DNA of 63,576 nucleotides. It comes from Pseudomonadota bacterium (lineage in GTDB: Bacteria > Pseudomonadota > Gammaproteobacteria > Xanthomonadales > Xanthomonadaceae). Numbering within the stretch: the first letter of the stretch is position 1; every line of letters starts with the position of its first letter. The stretch covers positions 1 to 63,576 of the forward strand of contig JAFEEL010000058.1 in assembly GCA_018241125.1 (NCBI GenBank). The letters run 5' to 3'. The notes beneath the pieces were generated by a model, which was not told the origin of the DNA, did no database searches, and saw nothing but the letters and a program-made list of their open reading frames with translations. This document shows positions 19,684 to 29,786 of this stretch, piece after piece. Made by a program: the position numbers and the translations under genes.

Positions 19684-19915
19684 GACGGAGGACAGAAGAC
19701 AGAGGACAGAGGACAGAGGACAGAGGACAGAGGACAGAGGACAGAGGACAGAGGACAGAGGACAGAGGACGGAAATCGGAAGCCGGAAATCGGAAGCCGG
19801 AAATCGGAAGCCGGAAATCGGAAGCCGGAAATCGGAAGCCGGAAACCGGAAACCGGAAACCGGAAGCCGGAAATCGGAAGCCGAACCGGAAACCGAACCG
19901 GAAACCGAAAGGCAG
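19684..19915. repeat. Long compound heptanucleotide array (GGACAGA, then GGAAATC/GGAAGCC)
   Basis: The first ~90 bases are GAGGACA/GGACAGA units. They change into 14 bp units GGAAATCGGAAGCC, then GGAAACC and GGAACCG variants. The 7 bp period is kept through the change of word. This is the longest array in the window and lies between pcm and yqaA, inside an otherwise compact cluster. Confidence 0.92.
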
Positions 19916-19983
19916 CGGACGCATGGGTGGTTGGTTGCTTGCACTGACCGGATCGAGGAGGGCGTTTTGAGGTTCAATCACGG

Positions 19984-20583
19984 ATGAAGTTGTTCAAGCC
20001 CCTGTACGAGCGCGCGCTGGTGTGGGCCGCGTACAAGCGTGCGCCGGTGATCTTGTTCGTGCTCAGCCTGTGCGAGGCGGTGTTCTTCCCGATCGCGCCG
20101 GAGGTGATGCTGGCGCCGATGTGTCTGGCGCGGCGTGAGCACGCCCTGCGCTTTGCCGGGGTCAGCTTGGGCGGCTCGCTGGTGGGCATGGCGATCGGCT
20201 ACTCGCTGGGCTATTTCGCCATCGATCTGTTGCGCCCGTTGATCGACCGGCTCGGCTATGCGGCCACGTTCCATCAGATCGAGCTGCAGGCCAGCGACCC
20301 GATGAAGGGCTTCTGGGCGTTGTTGATCGCCGGCTTCGTGCCGATCCCGTTCAAGATTTTCACGCTGGCATCGGGCGCCGTGCACATGCCGCTGCTGCCG
20401 TTCTTCGCCGGGGCCACCATCGGGCGCGGCAAGCGCGTGTTCCTCGTCGCCGGTGCGATCAAGCTGGGCGGCGAAAAAGGCGAGGCGATGCTGCACCGCT
20501 GGATCGAGCCGGTCGGGTGGGCGAGCCTGTTACTCTTGGCGGCACTGGCCGGCTGGCTGTATTTCCGAGGCATGCACGGATGA
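19984..20583 (+). CDS. YqaA family membrane protein (DedA-related)
   Basis: A 199-residue inner-membrane protein with four to five hydrophobic segments. The sequence matches YqaA, a branch of the DedA/VTT superfamily: AVFFPIAPEVMLAPM, GGSLVGMAIGYSLGYFA and FVPIPFKIFTLASGAV. DedA proteins support membrane lipid recycling; the role of YqaA itself is not settled. Its stop overlaps the nlpD start (ATGA), keeping the surE-pcm-yqaA-nlpD order. Confidence 0.88.
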   Translation: MKLFKPLYERALVWAAYKRAPVILFVLSLCEAVFFPIAPEVMLAPMCLARREHALRFAGVSLGGSLVGMAIGYSLGYFAIDLLRPLIDRLGYAATFHQIELQASDPMKGFWALLIAGFVPIPFKIFTLASGAVHMPLLPFFAGATIGRGKRVFLVAGAIKLGGEKGEAMLHRWIEPVGWASLLLLAALAGWLYFRGMHG

Positions 20584-21518
20584 CCGAAGTACCGCAAACC
20601 GTCGCTGCGCGCCGCTGGCGCCGTGCGGGTTTGCTGGTATTGATGCTGTTGCTGGCCGCCTGCGGGCGCGATCGCGATGTGCGCGAGCAGTCGGCGTATC
20701 GTCCGCCGCAGCGCGTGAACGCGCCGCATCGGGCGGGAGCGGACGACGTGGTGGTGGTGCGTGGCGATACCCTGTACGGGATCGCCTTTCGCAACGGCAT
20801 GGACTTCCGCGAGCTGGCGGCGCTCAACGGCATCGGCCCGCCGTACACGATTTTTGTCGGGCAAACCCTGCGCTTGCGCGGCGGCCATGCGCGCCCAGCG
20901 ATGCCGGCGACGCCCGCGCCAACGCGCCAGCCGCCCACGGCGACTGCGCAGGCGCCGCCGTATCACCCGCCGCCGCTGCGGCGCATGCCGCCACACAGCC
21001 AGCCGCCGCCAACCGCCGAAGCGGTGCCGGGCGGTGCATCCGTGCAAGTACCGGCTACGCAGACCGTACCGCAAACGGCTCCGCAATCCGTACCCACGCC
21101 CACGCCGTCGGCGGCGATCCTGCCTGCCGATGTGGCCACGGTCGGCGGCATGCGCTGGCGCTGGCCGGCCGCCGGTGCGTTGCTGGGCCGCTACGTGCCC
21201 GGCGATGCGACCCGGCAGGGCATCGACATCGCCGGCCATGCCGGCGACCCGGTGGTCGCCGCGGCCGACGGGGTGGTGGTGTATTCTGGCTCGGGCCTAG
21301 TCGGCTACGGCGAACTGGTCATCATCAAGCACTCCGACGAATGGCTCTCGGCCTACGGGCACAACCGCAAGCGCCTGGTCGTCGAGGGGCAACGGGTGCG
21401 CGCCGGTCAGCCGATCGCCGAGATGGGCAGTTCGGGCGCGCCGCGCGACGAGTTGCACTTCGAGATCCGCCGCAATGGGCGACCGGTGGATCCGCTGGCG
21501 TACTTGCCCGGACGTTGA
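20580..21518 (+). CDS. nlpD: NlpD-like lipoprotein with LysM and degenerate LytM (M23) domains
   Basis: A 312-residue lipoprotein. The lipobox LAAC ends at C28; a LysM domain follows (about 60-103, VVRGDTLYGIAFRNG); residues about 105-190 are a Pro/Thr-rich linker; the LytM domain covers about 195-312. The metal site is incomplete: the usual HxGxD segment reads RQGIDIAG and the HxH segment reads LHFEIR. As in E. coli NlpD and EnvC, this points to an amidase activator used in cell separation, not an enzyme. The ATG overlaps the yqaA stop. No rpoS follows, unlike in many relatives. Confidence 0.9.
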   Translation: MTEVPQTVAARRWRRAGLLVLMLLLAACGRDRDVREQSAYRPPQRVNAPHRAGADDVVVVRGDTLYGIAFRNGMDFRELAALNGIGPPYTIFVGQTLRLRGGHARPAMPATPAPTRQPPTATAQAPPYHPPPLRRMPPHSQPPPTAEAVPGGASVQVPATQTVPQTAPQSVPTPTPSAAILPADVATVGGMRWRWPAAGALLGRYVPGDATRQGIDIAGHAGDPVVAAADGVVVYSGSGLVGYGELVIIKHSDEWLSAYGHNRKRLVVEGQRVRAGQPIAEMGSSGAPRDELHFEIRRNGRPVDPLAYLPGR

Positions 21519-21527
21519 GGAGCGGAC

Positions 21528-22238
21528 ATGAGCAACCATTTCATCCGCGGGTGGGTCTTGGTTCTGGCGTGTGCGCTGGGCAGCGCGGCGCAAGCGCAGG
21601 CAAGTGCGCCGCAGTTCAAGGTGAAAGCGGCCGGGACGCTGGTCGTCAATGGCGCGGTGCGGATTCCGGCGTACGTCATCGCCGTTGCCGATGCGACCGC
21701 GGACGACGGCGCTTTTTCCACACCCGAAATCAACGCGAGCACTTTGAATGTGCACGGGAAAGTATCCGCCGATGCCGATCGCGCCCTTGTGGCCTACCAG
21801 ACCAACGTGGGCTGGCTGCTGGTGCCGCGTGGGTGGCGTGTGGCCAAGGCGGCGGTTGGCGCGGACAACAGTTCGGTGTACGAGTTCGACGATCCATCCG
21901 GCGCCGGTCGGATCGTCTCGCAAGACTCCGGCGGCGCCTGTGTCGGCTGCGCCTTCAGCCTCGCGTCGCCGTATTTCCCGGAAGCGCGCACGCAGGCCAA
22001 GGCGATGGATCTGGGTGCCAACGATTCGGGAAAAAGAGTACGCGCAGTGCGTCTGGGCAAGCACACCATGGCCTACGAGCAAAAAGGCCCGGGCGCACTG
22101 GTACTCGACGGCATCGCCTGGTATGCCAGCGGCGACGACTATTCGGCATTCACCTACGAGGTTTCCTTGCCCGCCAGTCAGCATGCGTTGGCGAGTACGA
22201 TCTTGAACTGGCGCCTGTCGCAACAGGCCGAGCGCTGA
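21528..22238 (+). CDS. DUF4850-like exported protein
   Basis: A 236-residue protein with a clear signal peptide (about 1-25, QAQAS). The mature part resembles the DUF4850 family: GWLLVPRGWRVAKAAVG, an acidic CVGCAFSLASPYFPEA segment with a CVGC cysteine pair, and a beta-rich C-terminal half. The paired cysteines could form a disulfide in the periplasm. It begins 9 bases after nlpD, so it may be part of that transcript; it occupies the place where rpoS lies in many gammaproteobacteria. Function unknown. Confidence 0.65.
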   Translation: MSNHFIRGWVLVLACALGSAAQAQASAPQFKVKAAGTLVVNGAVRIPAYVIAVADATADDGAFSTPEINASTLNVHGKVSADADRALVAYQTNVGWLLVPRGWRVAKAAVGADNSSVYEFDDPSGAGRIVSQDSGGACVGCAFSLASPYFPEARTQAKAMDLGANDSGKRVRAVRLGKHTMAYEQKGPGALVLDGIAWYASGDDYSAFTYEVSLPASQHALASTILNWRLSQQAER

Positions 22239-22239
22239 T

Positions 22240-22614
22240 TCAACCCGGCAGCAAAAACGCCGCCACCACCCGCCGCCCTTCGCTGGCCAGTATGGCGAAG
22301 GTGCGCGCGGCGGCGTGGTTGTCCATCACCTCGATGCCGATGCCGCGGGTCAGGCAAGCGGCCAGCACGGCGGTCGGCGGAAACACTTGTCGGGCGCCGG
22401 TTCCCAGCAGGATCACCTCGGGCGCGTCGGCGAGCAGGTCGGTCAGGTCGGCGGGCACGAGCGCGGCGGCGTCGCGCACCGGCCAGTTCTCGCGCACGGC
22501 GGTCGGCGAGAGATGGAAACTCGCCGTCAGCGTGCGGTCGCTGAGCACGACGACATCCTCGCGCACCGCGAGGATGGCCACCGCGTAATCGGGTTGGTTC
22601 AGGAGGAAGGGCAT
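22240..22614 (-). CDS. Mth938-like domain protein
   Basis: A 124-residue protein of the Mth938/DUF498 family, related to human NDUFAF3. Visible are a beta strand PEVILLGTGARQVFPP and the helix-turn RGIGIEVMDNHAAARTFAILASEGRRV, the most conserved part. Bacterial members have no settled function. It is convergent with the DUF4850-like gene, with one base between stops. Confidence 0.82.
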   Translation of the reverse strand: MPFLLNQPDYAVAILAVREDVVVLSDRTLTASFHLSPTAVRENWPVRDAAALVPADLTDLLADAPEVILLGTGARQVFPPTAVLAACLTRGIGIEVMDNHAAARTFAILASEGRRVVAAFLLPG

Positions 22615-22680
22615 GCCGGTGGGTCATCTTCCGCCGCGTTGTTCATCCCGGCAAGTCGGCCGTGCCGCGTGCGCCACCGA

Positions 22681-23805
22681 TCAGATCTTCGGGGCCGGAG
22701 CCGCTGGTGCGGCCGTCGCCGCCGCCGGCTGCGCGTCGTGTGGAAGCATCACGTAACCGTCATCCAACAACCATTGAATCTGCCATGCCGGCTTGATGAG
22801 GGTCTCCACCGACGCGGTGGTGAACACCACCGGGTGCTTTTCGGTTGCCGAGTGCAACGCCGCCAGCCACGCTGCACGCTCTCCTTGCAGGCGATCCACC
22901 CCTTGTTGCTGGGCCACCGCGTCATCCGTGACGCGGGCCCAGCACGGGTGCGTCAGGGTGTGTGTCTGCAAATAGGTCTGCATCGTAGGCACGTCACCGA
23001 CGGCCCACGCCGCCGCCAGCGTCCGTGAGGCTTCCGGCATGCCAGAGATGCCGTGGAGGATCGACTGGAAGCAGGCCAGATCGGCCTGCGGACTGGGCTC
23101 GAAGGCGTGCGCGGCGGTCTTGGGATCTTTCACCGTCCAGTGGAACTGCGCGTCGATCATCGGTACGCCGAGCTTTCTGGCATCGTGTTCGATCAAATCC
23201 ATCGTGGACGAATCCACCGCCACGCCGGAGTGCTTGATCACCGCTTCGTACAGTTTCCAGGCCGCGTACATCGGGCGCATGCGCTCGACCTTGCTGTTGT
23301 ACGGCAGGTATTGCGCCTTCAGCGTCTGCCATTGCCGCAGGTCGTCCGGCGGCAGCACGTCGGCCAGATGTTTGCCGTCGGGCAGGTACACCGCGCCACT
23401 GGCGGCGTGCCAGATCGGCAGGATGTTGAACAAGTTGACGTTGGCGGAGAAGTGAAACCACGGTGCGCCGATGATCGCGCCGGATTGGGCGATGGCGCGA
23501 TCGATGCTGACCGGCACGAAGGTCAGCCCGCGCGGCTCGGGATACACCATGCCCAGCACCAGCACCTTGCTGTTGCCTTTCTGGAACGTCCAGATATACG
23601 GCTTGGGCACGCTCACCGTGATCGGACTCATGTCCGTGATCTGCGCGTCGTCGGGAGTCGCCGTAGGCGCGGCTGCAGGTGCGGTGGCGGTTACGACCGG
23701 CGTCGCTGCGGCGTCGGTGGTTGCAGTGCTCGCCTCGGCGTGGCCGCAGGCGGGCAGCACGAGCAGGGCAAGGGCGGTGGCGATCGCGGTCAACGATTTG
23801 GGCAT
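22681..23805 (-). CDS. TraB/GumN family lipoprotein
   Basis: A 374-residue protein with a lipobox LPAC (C20), an Ala/Thr-rich linker to about residue 60 and a TraB/GumN (Tiki-like) domain: WTFQKGNSKVLVLGMVYPEPRGLTFVP at the start, and two later hydrophobic segments. The canonical catalytic GTxH motif reads GMVYPE here, so a peptidase role is doubtful. The last ~20 residues are Ala/Pro-rich. Its start faces the yhbY stop across 133 bases, in the same direction. Function unknown. Confidence 0.78.
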   Translation of the reverse strand: MPKSLTAIATALALLVLPACGHAEASTATTDAAATPVVTATAPAAAPTATPDDAQITDMSPITVSVPKPYIWTFQKGNSKVLVLGMVYPEPRGLTFVPVSIDRAIAQSGAIIGAPWFHFSANVNLFNILPIWHAASGAVYLPDGKHLADVLPPDDLRQWQTLKAQYLPYNSKVERMRPMYAAWKLYEAVIKHSGVAVDSSTMDLIEHDARKLGVPMIDAQFHWTVKDPKTAAHAFEPSPQADLACFQSILHGISGMPEASRTLAAAWAVGDVPTMQTYLQTHTLTHPCWARVTDDAVAQQQGVDRLQGERAAWLAALHSATEKHPVVFTTASVETLIKPAWQIQWLLDDGYVMLPHDAQPAAATAAPAAPAPKI

Positions 23806-23938
23806 GCAAAACTCGAGTGGATGAACGGGTGGGCGCGCTGGCCGACGCGCTCGGCGTGCGGGCAAGCACTGAGGGGGTGGCCGTGGAGTGCGTGCGGACG
23901 ACAAAGGTGCCGCGCGATCAGCTGGACGACTGCTCGCA

Positions 23939-24241
23939 TCAACGTGGCAACACGATACCCGGATTTTTCTTGCGCGGACGAAACACCGTGGCGATGTTAC
24001 CCACGCGCTGTACCAGCGCCGCGCCAGAGGCCTCGACGATGGCCGCGACCCAGCCATCGCGCTCGTCGCGATCAGGCGCGGCGAGTTTGACCTTGACCAG
24101 TTCGTGGTGCTCCAGCGCCAGATCGAGTTCGGCCAGCAGCGCCGGCGTCACTCCTTTGCCGCCGACCAGAATCACCGGCTTGAGGTCGTGGGCGAGCGAG
24201 CGCAGGTAACGGCGCTGGGCGGGAGAGATGGCGAAGGGCAT
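23939..24241 (-). CDS. yhbY: YhbY family ribosome assembly RNA-binding protein
   Basis: A 100-residue CRS1/YhbY (CRM) domain protein that binds pre-50S particles. The family signature is seen in LKPVILVGGKGVTPALLAELDLALEHHELVKVKL and QRVGNIATVFRPRK. It is divergent from rlmE as in E. coli. The start at MPFAISPAQRR is the family start; the longer frame upstream overlaps the heptamer repeat between the two genes. Confidence 0.93.
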   Translation of the reverse strand: MPFAISPAQRRYLRSLAHDLKPVILVGGKGVTPALLAELDLALEHHELVKVKLAAPDRDERDGWVAAIVEASGAALVQRVGNIATVFRPRKKNPGIVLPR

Positions 24242-24404
24242 GGCGGGGAAGGGTTTGCGGACGCGAAAGGGTATCATGCGCGGTCGGGTTGAGCCGATTC
24301 TTCCCGGCATGGTTCGACGCGGGCCGTCTCGAACATTCGTTCTCGACCGGCCCGGCTCACCACGAACGGAAGTCGGGTGGCCGCTCGCGTACGCCCTTGT
24401 GCTG

Positions 24405-24469
24405 ACCAATCACCAATCACCAATCACGGCTTCACCGATTCACGATTCACCTATCACGATTCACGGCTG
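24405..24469. repeat. Heptanucleotide tandem repeat (ACCAATC, then GATTCAC)
   Basis: Three ACCAATC units are followed by degenerate TTCACCG/GATTCAC/CTATCAC units, all on a 7 bp period. It lies in the divergent yhbY-rlmE spacer and ends 5 bases before the rlmE ATG, so it occupies the 5' leader of rlmE. Confidence 0.85.
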
Positions 24470-24474
24470 ACCTT

Positions 24475-25095
24475 ATGCCCCGCAGCAAATCCAGTCATGC
24501 CTGGCTCCGCGAGCACTTCGCCGATCCCTTCGTGAAGAAGGCGCAGGCCGAAGGCATGCGCTCGCGCGCGGCTTACAAGCTGGAGGAGTTGCTGGCGAAA
24601 GATCGCCTGCTCAAGCCCGGCATGGTGGTGGTGGACCTGGGCGCGGCGCCCGGCGGCTGGTCGCAAGTGGCGCGGCGGATGTTGGGTGACAAGGGCGCAG
24701 TGGTGGCCTTGGACATCCTGCCGATGCCGCCGATCGCCGGGGTGGACTTCATCTGCGGGGATTTCCGCGAGGACGGGCCGCTGGCGGAACTGGAATCCGT
24801 GCTGGCCGGGCGGGCGGTGGATCTTGTGCTTTCCGACATGGCCCCCAACTTCAGTGGCATGGATACCGTGGATCACCCGCGCGCGCTGCACCTGGCCGAG
24901 TTGGCGCGGGATTTCGCGGCGGTCCACCTCAAGGACGATGGTGCGTTCTTGACCAAGCTGTTCATGGGTGAAGGCTTCGATGCCTTCGTCCGCGACCTGA
25001 AGCAGCGCTATCGGCGAGTGGTGATGCGCAAGCCCGAGGCCTCGCGCAAGCGCTCACCGGAGGTGTACGCGCTGGCGGTGGGGAAGCGGGGGTAG
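24475..25095 (+). CDS. rlmE: 23S rRNA (uridine-2'-O)-methyltransferase RlmE
   Basis: A 206-residue FtsJ/RrmJ enzyme that 2'-O-methylates U2552 of 23S rRNA. The K-D-K-E tetrad can be followed: K in SRAAYKLEEL, the SAM motif VDLGAAPGGWSQVA, D in VLSDMAPNFSG, and K in KLFMGEGFD, with the C-terminal KPEASRKRSPEVY. The order yhbY<->rlmE-ftsH is shared with E. coli. Its 5' leader is made of heptamer repeats, so no clear Shine-Dalgarno sequence is present. Confidence 0.96.
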   Translation: MPRSKSSHAWLREHFADPFVKKAQAEGMRSRAAYKLEELLAKDRLLKPGMVVVDLGAAPGGWSQVARRMLGDKGAVVALDILPMPPIAGVDFICGDFREDGPLAELESVLAGRAVDLVLSDMAPNFSGMDTVDHPRALHLAELARDFAAVHLKDDGAFLTKLFMGEGFDAFVRDLKQRYRRVVMRKPEASRKRSPEVYALAVGKRG

Positions 25096-25158
25096 AATGG
25101 GCGCGGTAATGTACGGTTCGAGGCTTGCAAGTCGGGATGTGCGCGCTTTTTGAGAAGT

Positions 25159-25176
25159 CCGTACATGGATGTACGG
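25159..25176. promoter_or_regulatory. Perfect palindrome in the ftsH leader
   Basis: CCGTACATGGATGTACGG has 8-9 bp arms around a short centre, 86 bases before the ftsH ATG. A partial arm, TGTACGG, also occurs near 25109. It could be an operator or an RNA hairpin; nothing else supports a specific regulator. Confidence 0.4.
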
Positions 25177-25261
25177 TAGGAAATATCGGGATGTAGCAGT
25201 CAAACCAGCCTGTCGTAGCCGACAACGAAGCAAGTGCGCACGATGCGCATCGGAAGCTTGA

Positions 25262-27181
<1,920 letters not shown>

Positions 27182-27216
27182 GGCGTGGACGGCGTGGGTT
27201 GGAGTAGCTCGATCTT

Positions 27217-27441
27217 GTGAGTCCATCATCAGACAACGTGATCCTTGGGCACCTGCGCGCCCTGCGTGCAGGGCAGGCTGCGGTGCGCGCGGATCTGGGT
27301 GAAATGAAACTGCGTCTGGGCAACGTCGAAAAAGAACTCGGGCACCTGCACAGCATGGTGTCCGAGCAGTCGGTGCGCATCGATCGACTGGCCAATCGCG
27401 TGGAGCGCATCGAGATCCGAACGGAACTCGTCAGCCCGTAA
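27217..27441 (+). CDS. Small coiled-coil protein
   Basis: A 74-residue protein beginning with GTG, 35 bases after ftsH. It is almost entirely a heptad-patterned helix (VILGHLRALRAGQAAVRADL, then GNVEKELGHLHSMV and RIDRLANRVERIEIR), so a coiled coil is expected. Similar short proteins occur in many proteobacteria without an assigned role. It lies between ftsH and folP in the same direction, and a hairpin follows. Confidence 0.65.
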   Translation: MSPSSDNVILGHLRALRAGQAAVRADLGEMKLRLGNVEKELGHLHSMVSEQSVRIDRLANRVERIEIRTELVSP

Positions 27442-27474
27442 CTCGTGGCAGGCCGCTTGTGTCGCCGCCGATGA

Positions 27475-27498
27475 AAGGCCAGAGTTCGCTCTGGCCTT
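27475..27498 (+). terminator. UUCG-loop hairpin between the ftsH group and folP
   Basis: A perfect 10 bp stem, AAGGCCAGAG with CTCTGGCCTT, is closed by a TTCG tetraloop, an unusually stable RNA hairpin. TCTCGTTGG follows, a poor T-tract. It ends 16 bases before the folP ATG, so it may end the ftsH transcript or control folP translation. Confidence 0.6.
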
Positions 27499-27514
27499 CT
27501 CGTTGGTGACGCCG

Positions 27515-28411
27515 ATGTTCGACACCGTTCCGACTTTGGACTGCGCGGGCCGCGTGCTCCGGCTCGATCGCGCGAACGTGGTCGGCGTCATCAACGTCAC
27601 CGCAGATTCGTTTTCCGGCGATGGGCTGGGTGACGACGTGGATGCCGCCGTCGCGCAGGGCTTGCGGATGGTGGAGGAGGGTGCCGATGCGCTCGACGTT
27701 GGCGGCGAGTCCACACGCCCCGGCGCGGCAGATGTCCCGATCGAGGAAGAGCTGCGCCGGGTGATCCCGGTGATCGAACGGCTGGCGCGCGAATGTTCGG
27801 TACCGATCTGGATCGATTCATCCAAACCCGAGGTGATGCGCGCCGCGGTGGGCGCCGGTGCCGGCGCGATCAACGACGTGTACGCGCTGCGCCGTGACGG
27901 TGCACTGGACGCGGCGGCTGAACTCAAAGTGCCGGTATGCCTGATGCACATGCAAGGCGAGCCTCGCACGATGCAAGATGCGCCGCGGTACGACGATGTC
28001 GTATCGGAAGTGCATCGCTTCCTCGCCGAGCGCATCTTCGCCTGCGAGATGAGCGGCATCGCGAAGAAAAAACTCATCGTCGATCCGGGTTTCGGCTTCG
28101 GCAAGACGCTCGAACACAACCTCGCGCTGCTGCGACAACTCGCGCGCTTCACCGACCTGGGCGTGCCGGTGCTGGCGGGCGTCTCGCGCAAGGCGATGAT
28201 TGGCACCTTGACCGGCCGCGAACAAGGCCAGCGCCTGCACGGGTCGGTCGCCGCCGCACTGATCGCCGCCCAGAATGGCGCCAAGCTGCTGCGAGTGCAT
28301 GACGTAGCCGCGACGGTGGATGCGCTCAAGGTGTGGAACGCGGTGGCCGCGCAGGCGGTGCCGAAAGGCAAACCGGGGCCGGCAATCCCGCGTTGGGGCG
28401 ATGATGATTGA
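27515..28411 (+). CDS. folP: Dihydropteroate synthase
   Basis: A 298-residue folate-pathway enzyme that joins p-aminobenzoate to the pterin pyrophosphate; the target of sulfonamides. The N-terminal signature usually VTPDSFSDGG reads NVTADSFSGDG here, with alanine in place of proline. The second signature GGESTRPGA, then WIDSSKPEV, INDVYALR, LMHMQG and the FGKT and SRK segments (VDPGFGFGKT, LAGVSRKAMIG) are all present. The ATG at 27515 is chosen over an upstream TTG. A strong hairpin lies just before the start. No glmM follows, unlike in E. coli. Confidence 0.95.
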   Translation: MFDTVPTLDCAGRVLRLDRANVVGVINVTADSFSGDGLGDDVDAAVAQGLRMVEEGADALDVGGESTRPGAADVPIEEELRRVIPVIERLARECSVPIWIDSSKPEVMRAAVGAGAGAINDVYALRRDGALDAAAELKVPVCLMHMQGEPRTMQDAPRYDDVVSEVHRFLAERIFACEMSGIAKKKLIVDPGFGFGKTLEHNLALLRQLARFTDLGVPVLAGVSRKAMIGTLTGREQGQRLHGSVAAALIAAQNGAKLLRVHDVAATVDALKVWNAVAAQAVPKGKPGPAIPRWGDDD

Positions 28412-28415
28412 TTGC

Positions 28416-28449
28416 GAGGGAGCAGGGGCGAGGGAACAGGGGCGAGGGG
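28416..28449. repeat. Short heptamer-type repeat (GAGGGAGCAGGGGC)
   Basis: Two and a half 14 bp units, GAGGGAGCAGGGGC and GAGGGAACAGGGGC, directly after the folP stop. Its period is twice 7 bp, like the other arrays. Confidence 0.7.
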
Positions 28450-28499
28450 TGGTACCGTTTGCGGGAATGGGCATGGTCGGCCAGCGGATCGTCCGACTC

Positions 28500-29636
28500 T
28501 CACCGCGCTGCCACGTAGCCACCCGGCACGCCCTTGGGCGACAGCACGACCTGCCAGAGTTGGTTGCGGCGGGTGCGGAAGCTGGCGATCGAAGTGGCCA
28601 GGTAATATCGCCACATGCGCCGGAAGCGCTCATCGTAGTGCGGTGGAAGCCGATCCCAGGCCGCTTCGATGTTGGCGCGCCACGCCAGCAGGGTGCGTTC
28701 GTAATCGGCGCCGAAATTGTGCCAATCCTCGATCACGAAACGCCCTTCGACCGCGGCAGCGATTTGTTTGGCTGATGGCAGCATCGAGTTCGGGAAAATG
28801 TAGCGGGCGACCCACGGGTCGGTGTGATCGGTGCTGCGCTCGCCGCCGATGCAATGCAGCAGCGACAGGCCGTCCGGCGTCAGGCAGCGTGTTACCGCAT
28901 CGAAGTAGGCCGCGTAATTGCGCACGCCGACGTGTTCGAACATGCCGATCGACCACACCCGCTCGAAGCGTCGCCCGTCGGGCTCGTGGCCCATCGCGTG
29001 GTAGTCCTGCAAGCGGATTTCGATCGGCAAGCCGCGGCACAGTTCGCGTGCGTACTCGCACTGGCGTTCCGACAGGGTGATGCCAACGCCCGAGATGCGG
29101 TAGCGCTGCGCGGCGAACTTCAGCGCTTCGCCCCAGCCGCAGCCGATGTCGAGCACGCGCATGCCCGCCTGCAATTGCATCTTGCGGCAGATCAGGTCGA
29201 GCTTGGCTTCCTGCGCGGCATCCAAGTCGGCGGCATGGCGCCAATAGCCGCAGCTATAGACCATGCGCTGGCCGAGCATCGCCGCGAACAGATCGTTGCC
29301 GAGGTCGTAATGCTGATGCGCGACGGTCCATGCACGTGCGCCATGTTGCAGGTTGAGGATTCGGGCGCGCAGCCCGGCGATCAGATCGTCGAAGCTGCGT
29401 ACGTGTTCGTCGACGTGCGCGGCGAGCAGGCGGGTGAAAAAGTCGTCGAGATCGACGCAATCCCAGGCGCCATCCATGTACGATTCGCCCAAGCCAAGCG
29501 ATCCGTGCGCGAGCACGCGCACGAACACGGCCTCGTCGTTAACCCGGAAATCCCAGGGGCGGGGGCCATCGAGTTCGATGTGTGCTTCGGCGAGCAGTGC
29601 GCCGATGCTCTCGCGCGGGCTGGTCGTCCAGTCCAT
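28500..29636 (-). CDS. cfa: Cyclopropane-fatty-acyl-phospholipid synthase
   Basis: A 378-residue enzyme that adds a methylene group from SAM across double bonds of membrane phospholipid acyl chains, protecting cells in stationary phase and acid. After an N-terminal lipid-contact domain come AHQHYDLGNDLF, the product-binding YSCGYWRHA, the SAM motif VLDIGCGWGEALKFAA, and the late HCIGGERSTDHTDPWVARYIFPN, all typical of Cfa. The length matches E. coli Cfa (382 aa). It is divergent from miaA across 150 bases that must hold both promoters. Confidence 0.95.
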   Translation of the reverse strand: MDWTTSPRESIGALLAEAHIELDGPRPWDFRVNDEAVFVRVLAHGSLGLGESYMDGAWDCVDLDDFFTRLLAAHVDEHVRSFDDLIAGLRARILNLQHGARAWTVAHQHYDLGNDLFAAMLGQRMVYSCGYWRHAADLDAAQEAKLDLICRKMQLQAGMRVLDIGCGWGEALKFAAQRYRISGVGITLSERQCEYARELCRGLPIEIRLQDYHAMGHEPDGRRFERVWSIGMFEHVGVRNYAAYFDAVTRCLTPDGLSLLHCIGGERSTDHTDPWVARYIFPNSMLPSAKQIAAAVEGRFVIEDWHNFGADYERTLLAWRANIEAAWDRLPPHYDERFRRMWRYYLATSIASFRTRRNQLWQVVLSPKGVPGGYVAAR

Positions 29637-29786
29637 GACGCCACTCCTTCGCCGGGCACGGTGCGCGACGGCGGATCGCTCATCACTGGCCAGTGTGGGA
29701 CGAGCGCCCTGCACCGGCACTGAACCCGCTACGCGACTTGCCGTGCATCGGCTAGCCTGTTGCATCATCGTGCAGACGCAACGCGC

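Noticed and set aside
19684-19915. CRISPR array
   Set aside because: The repeat is a continuous 7/14 bp tandem without unique spacers, and no cas genes are near.
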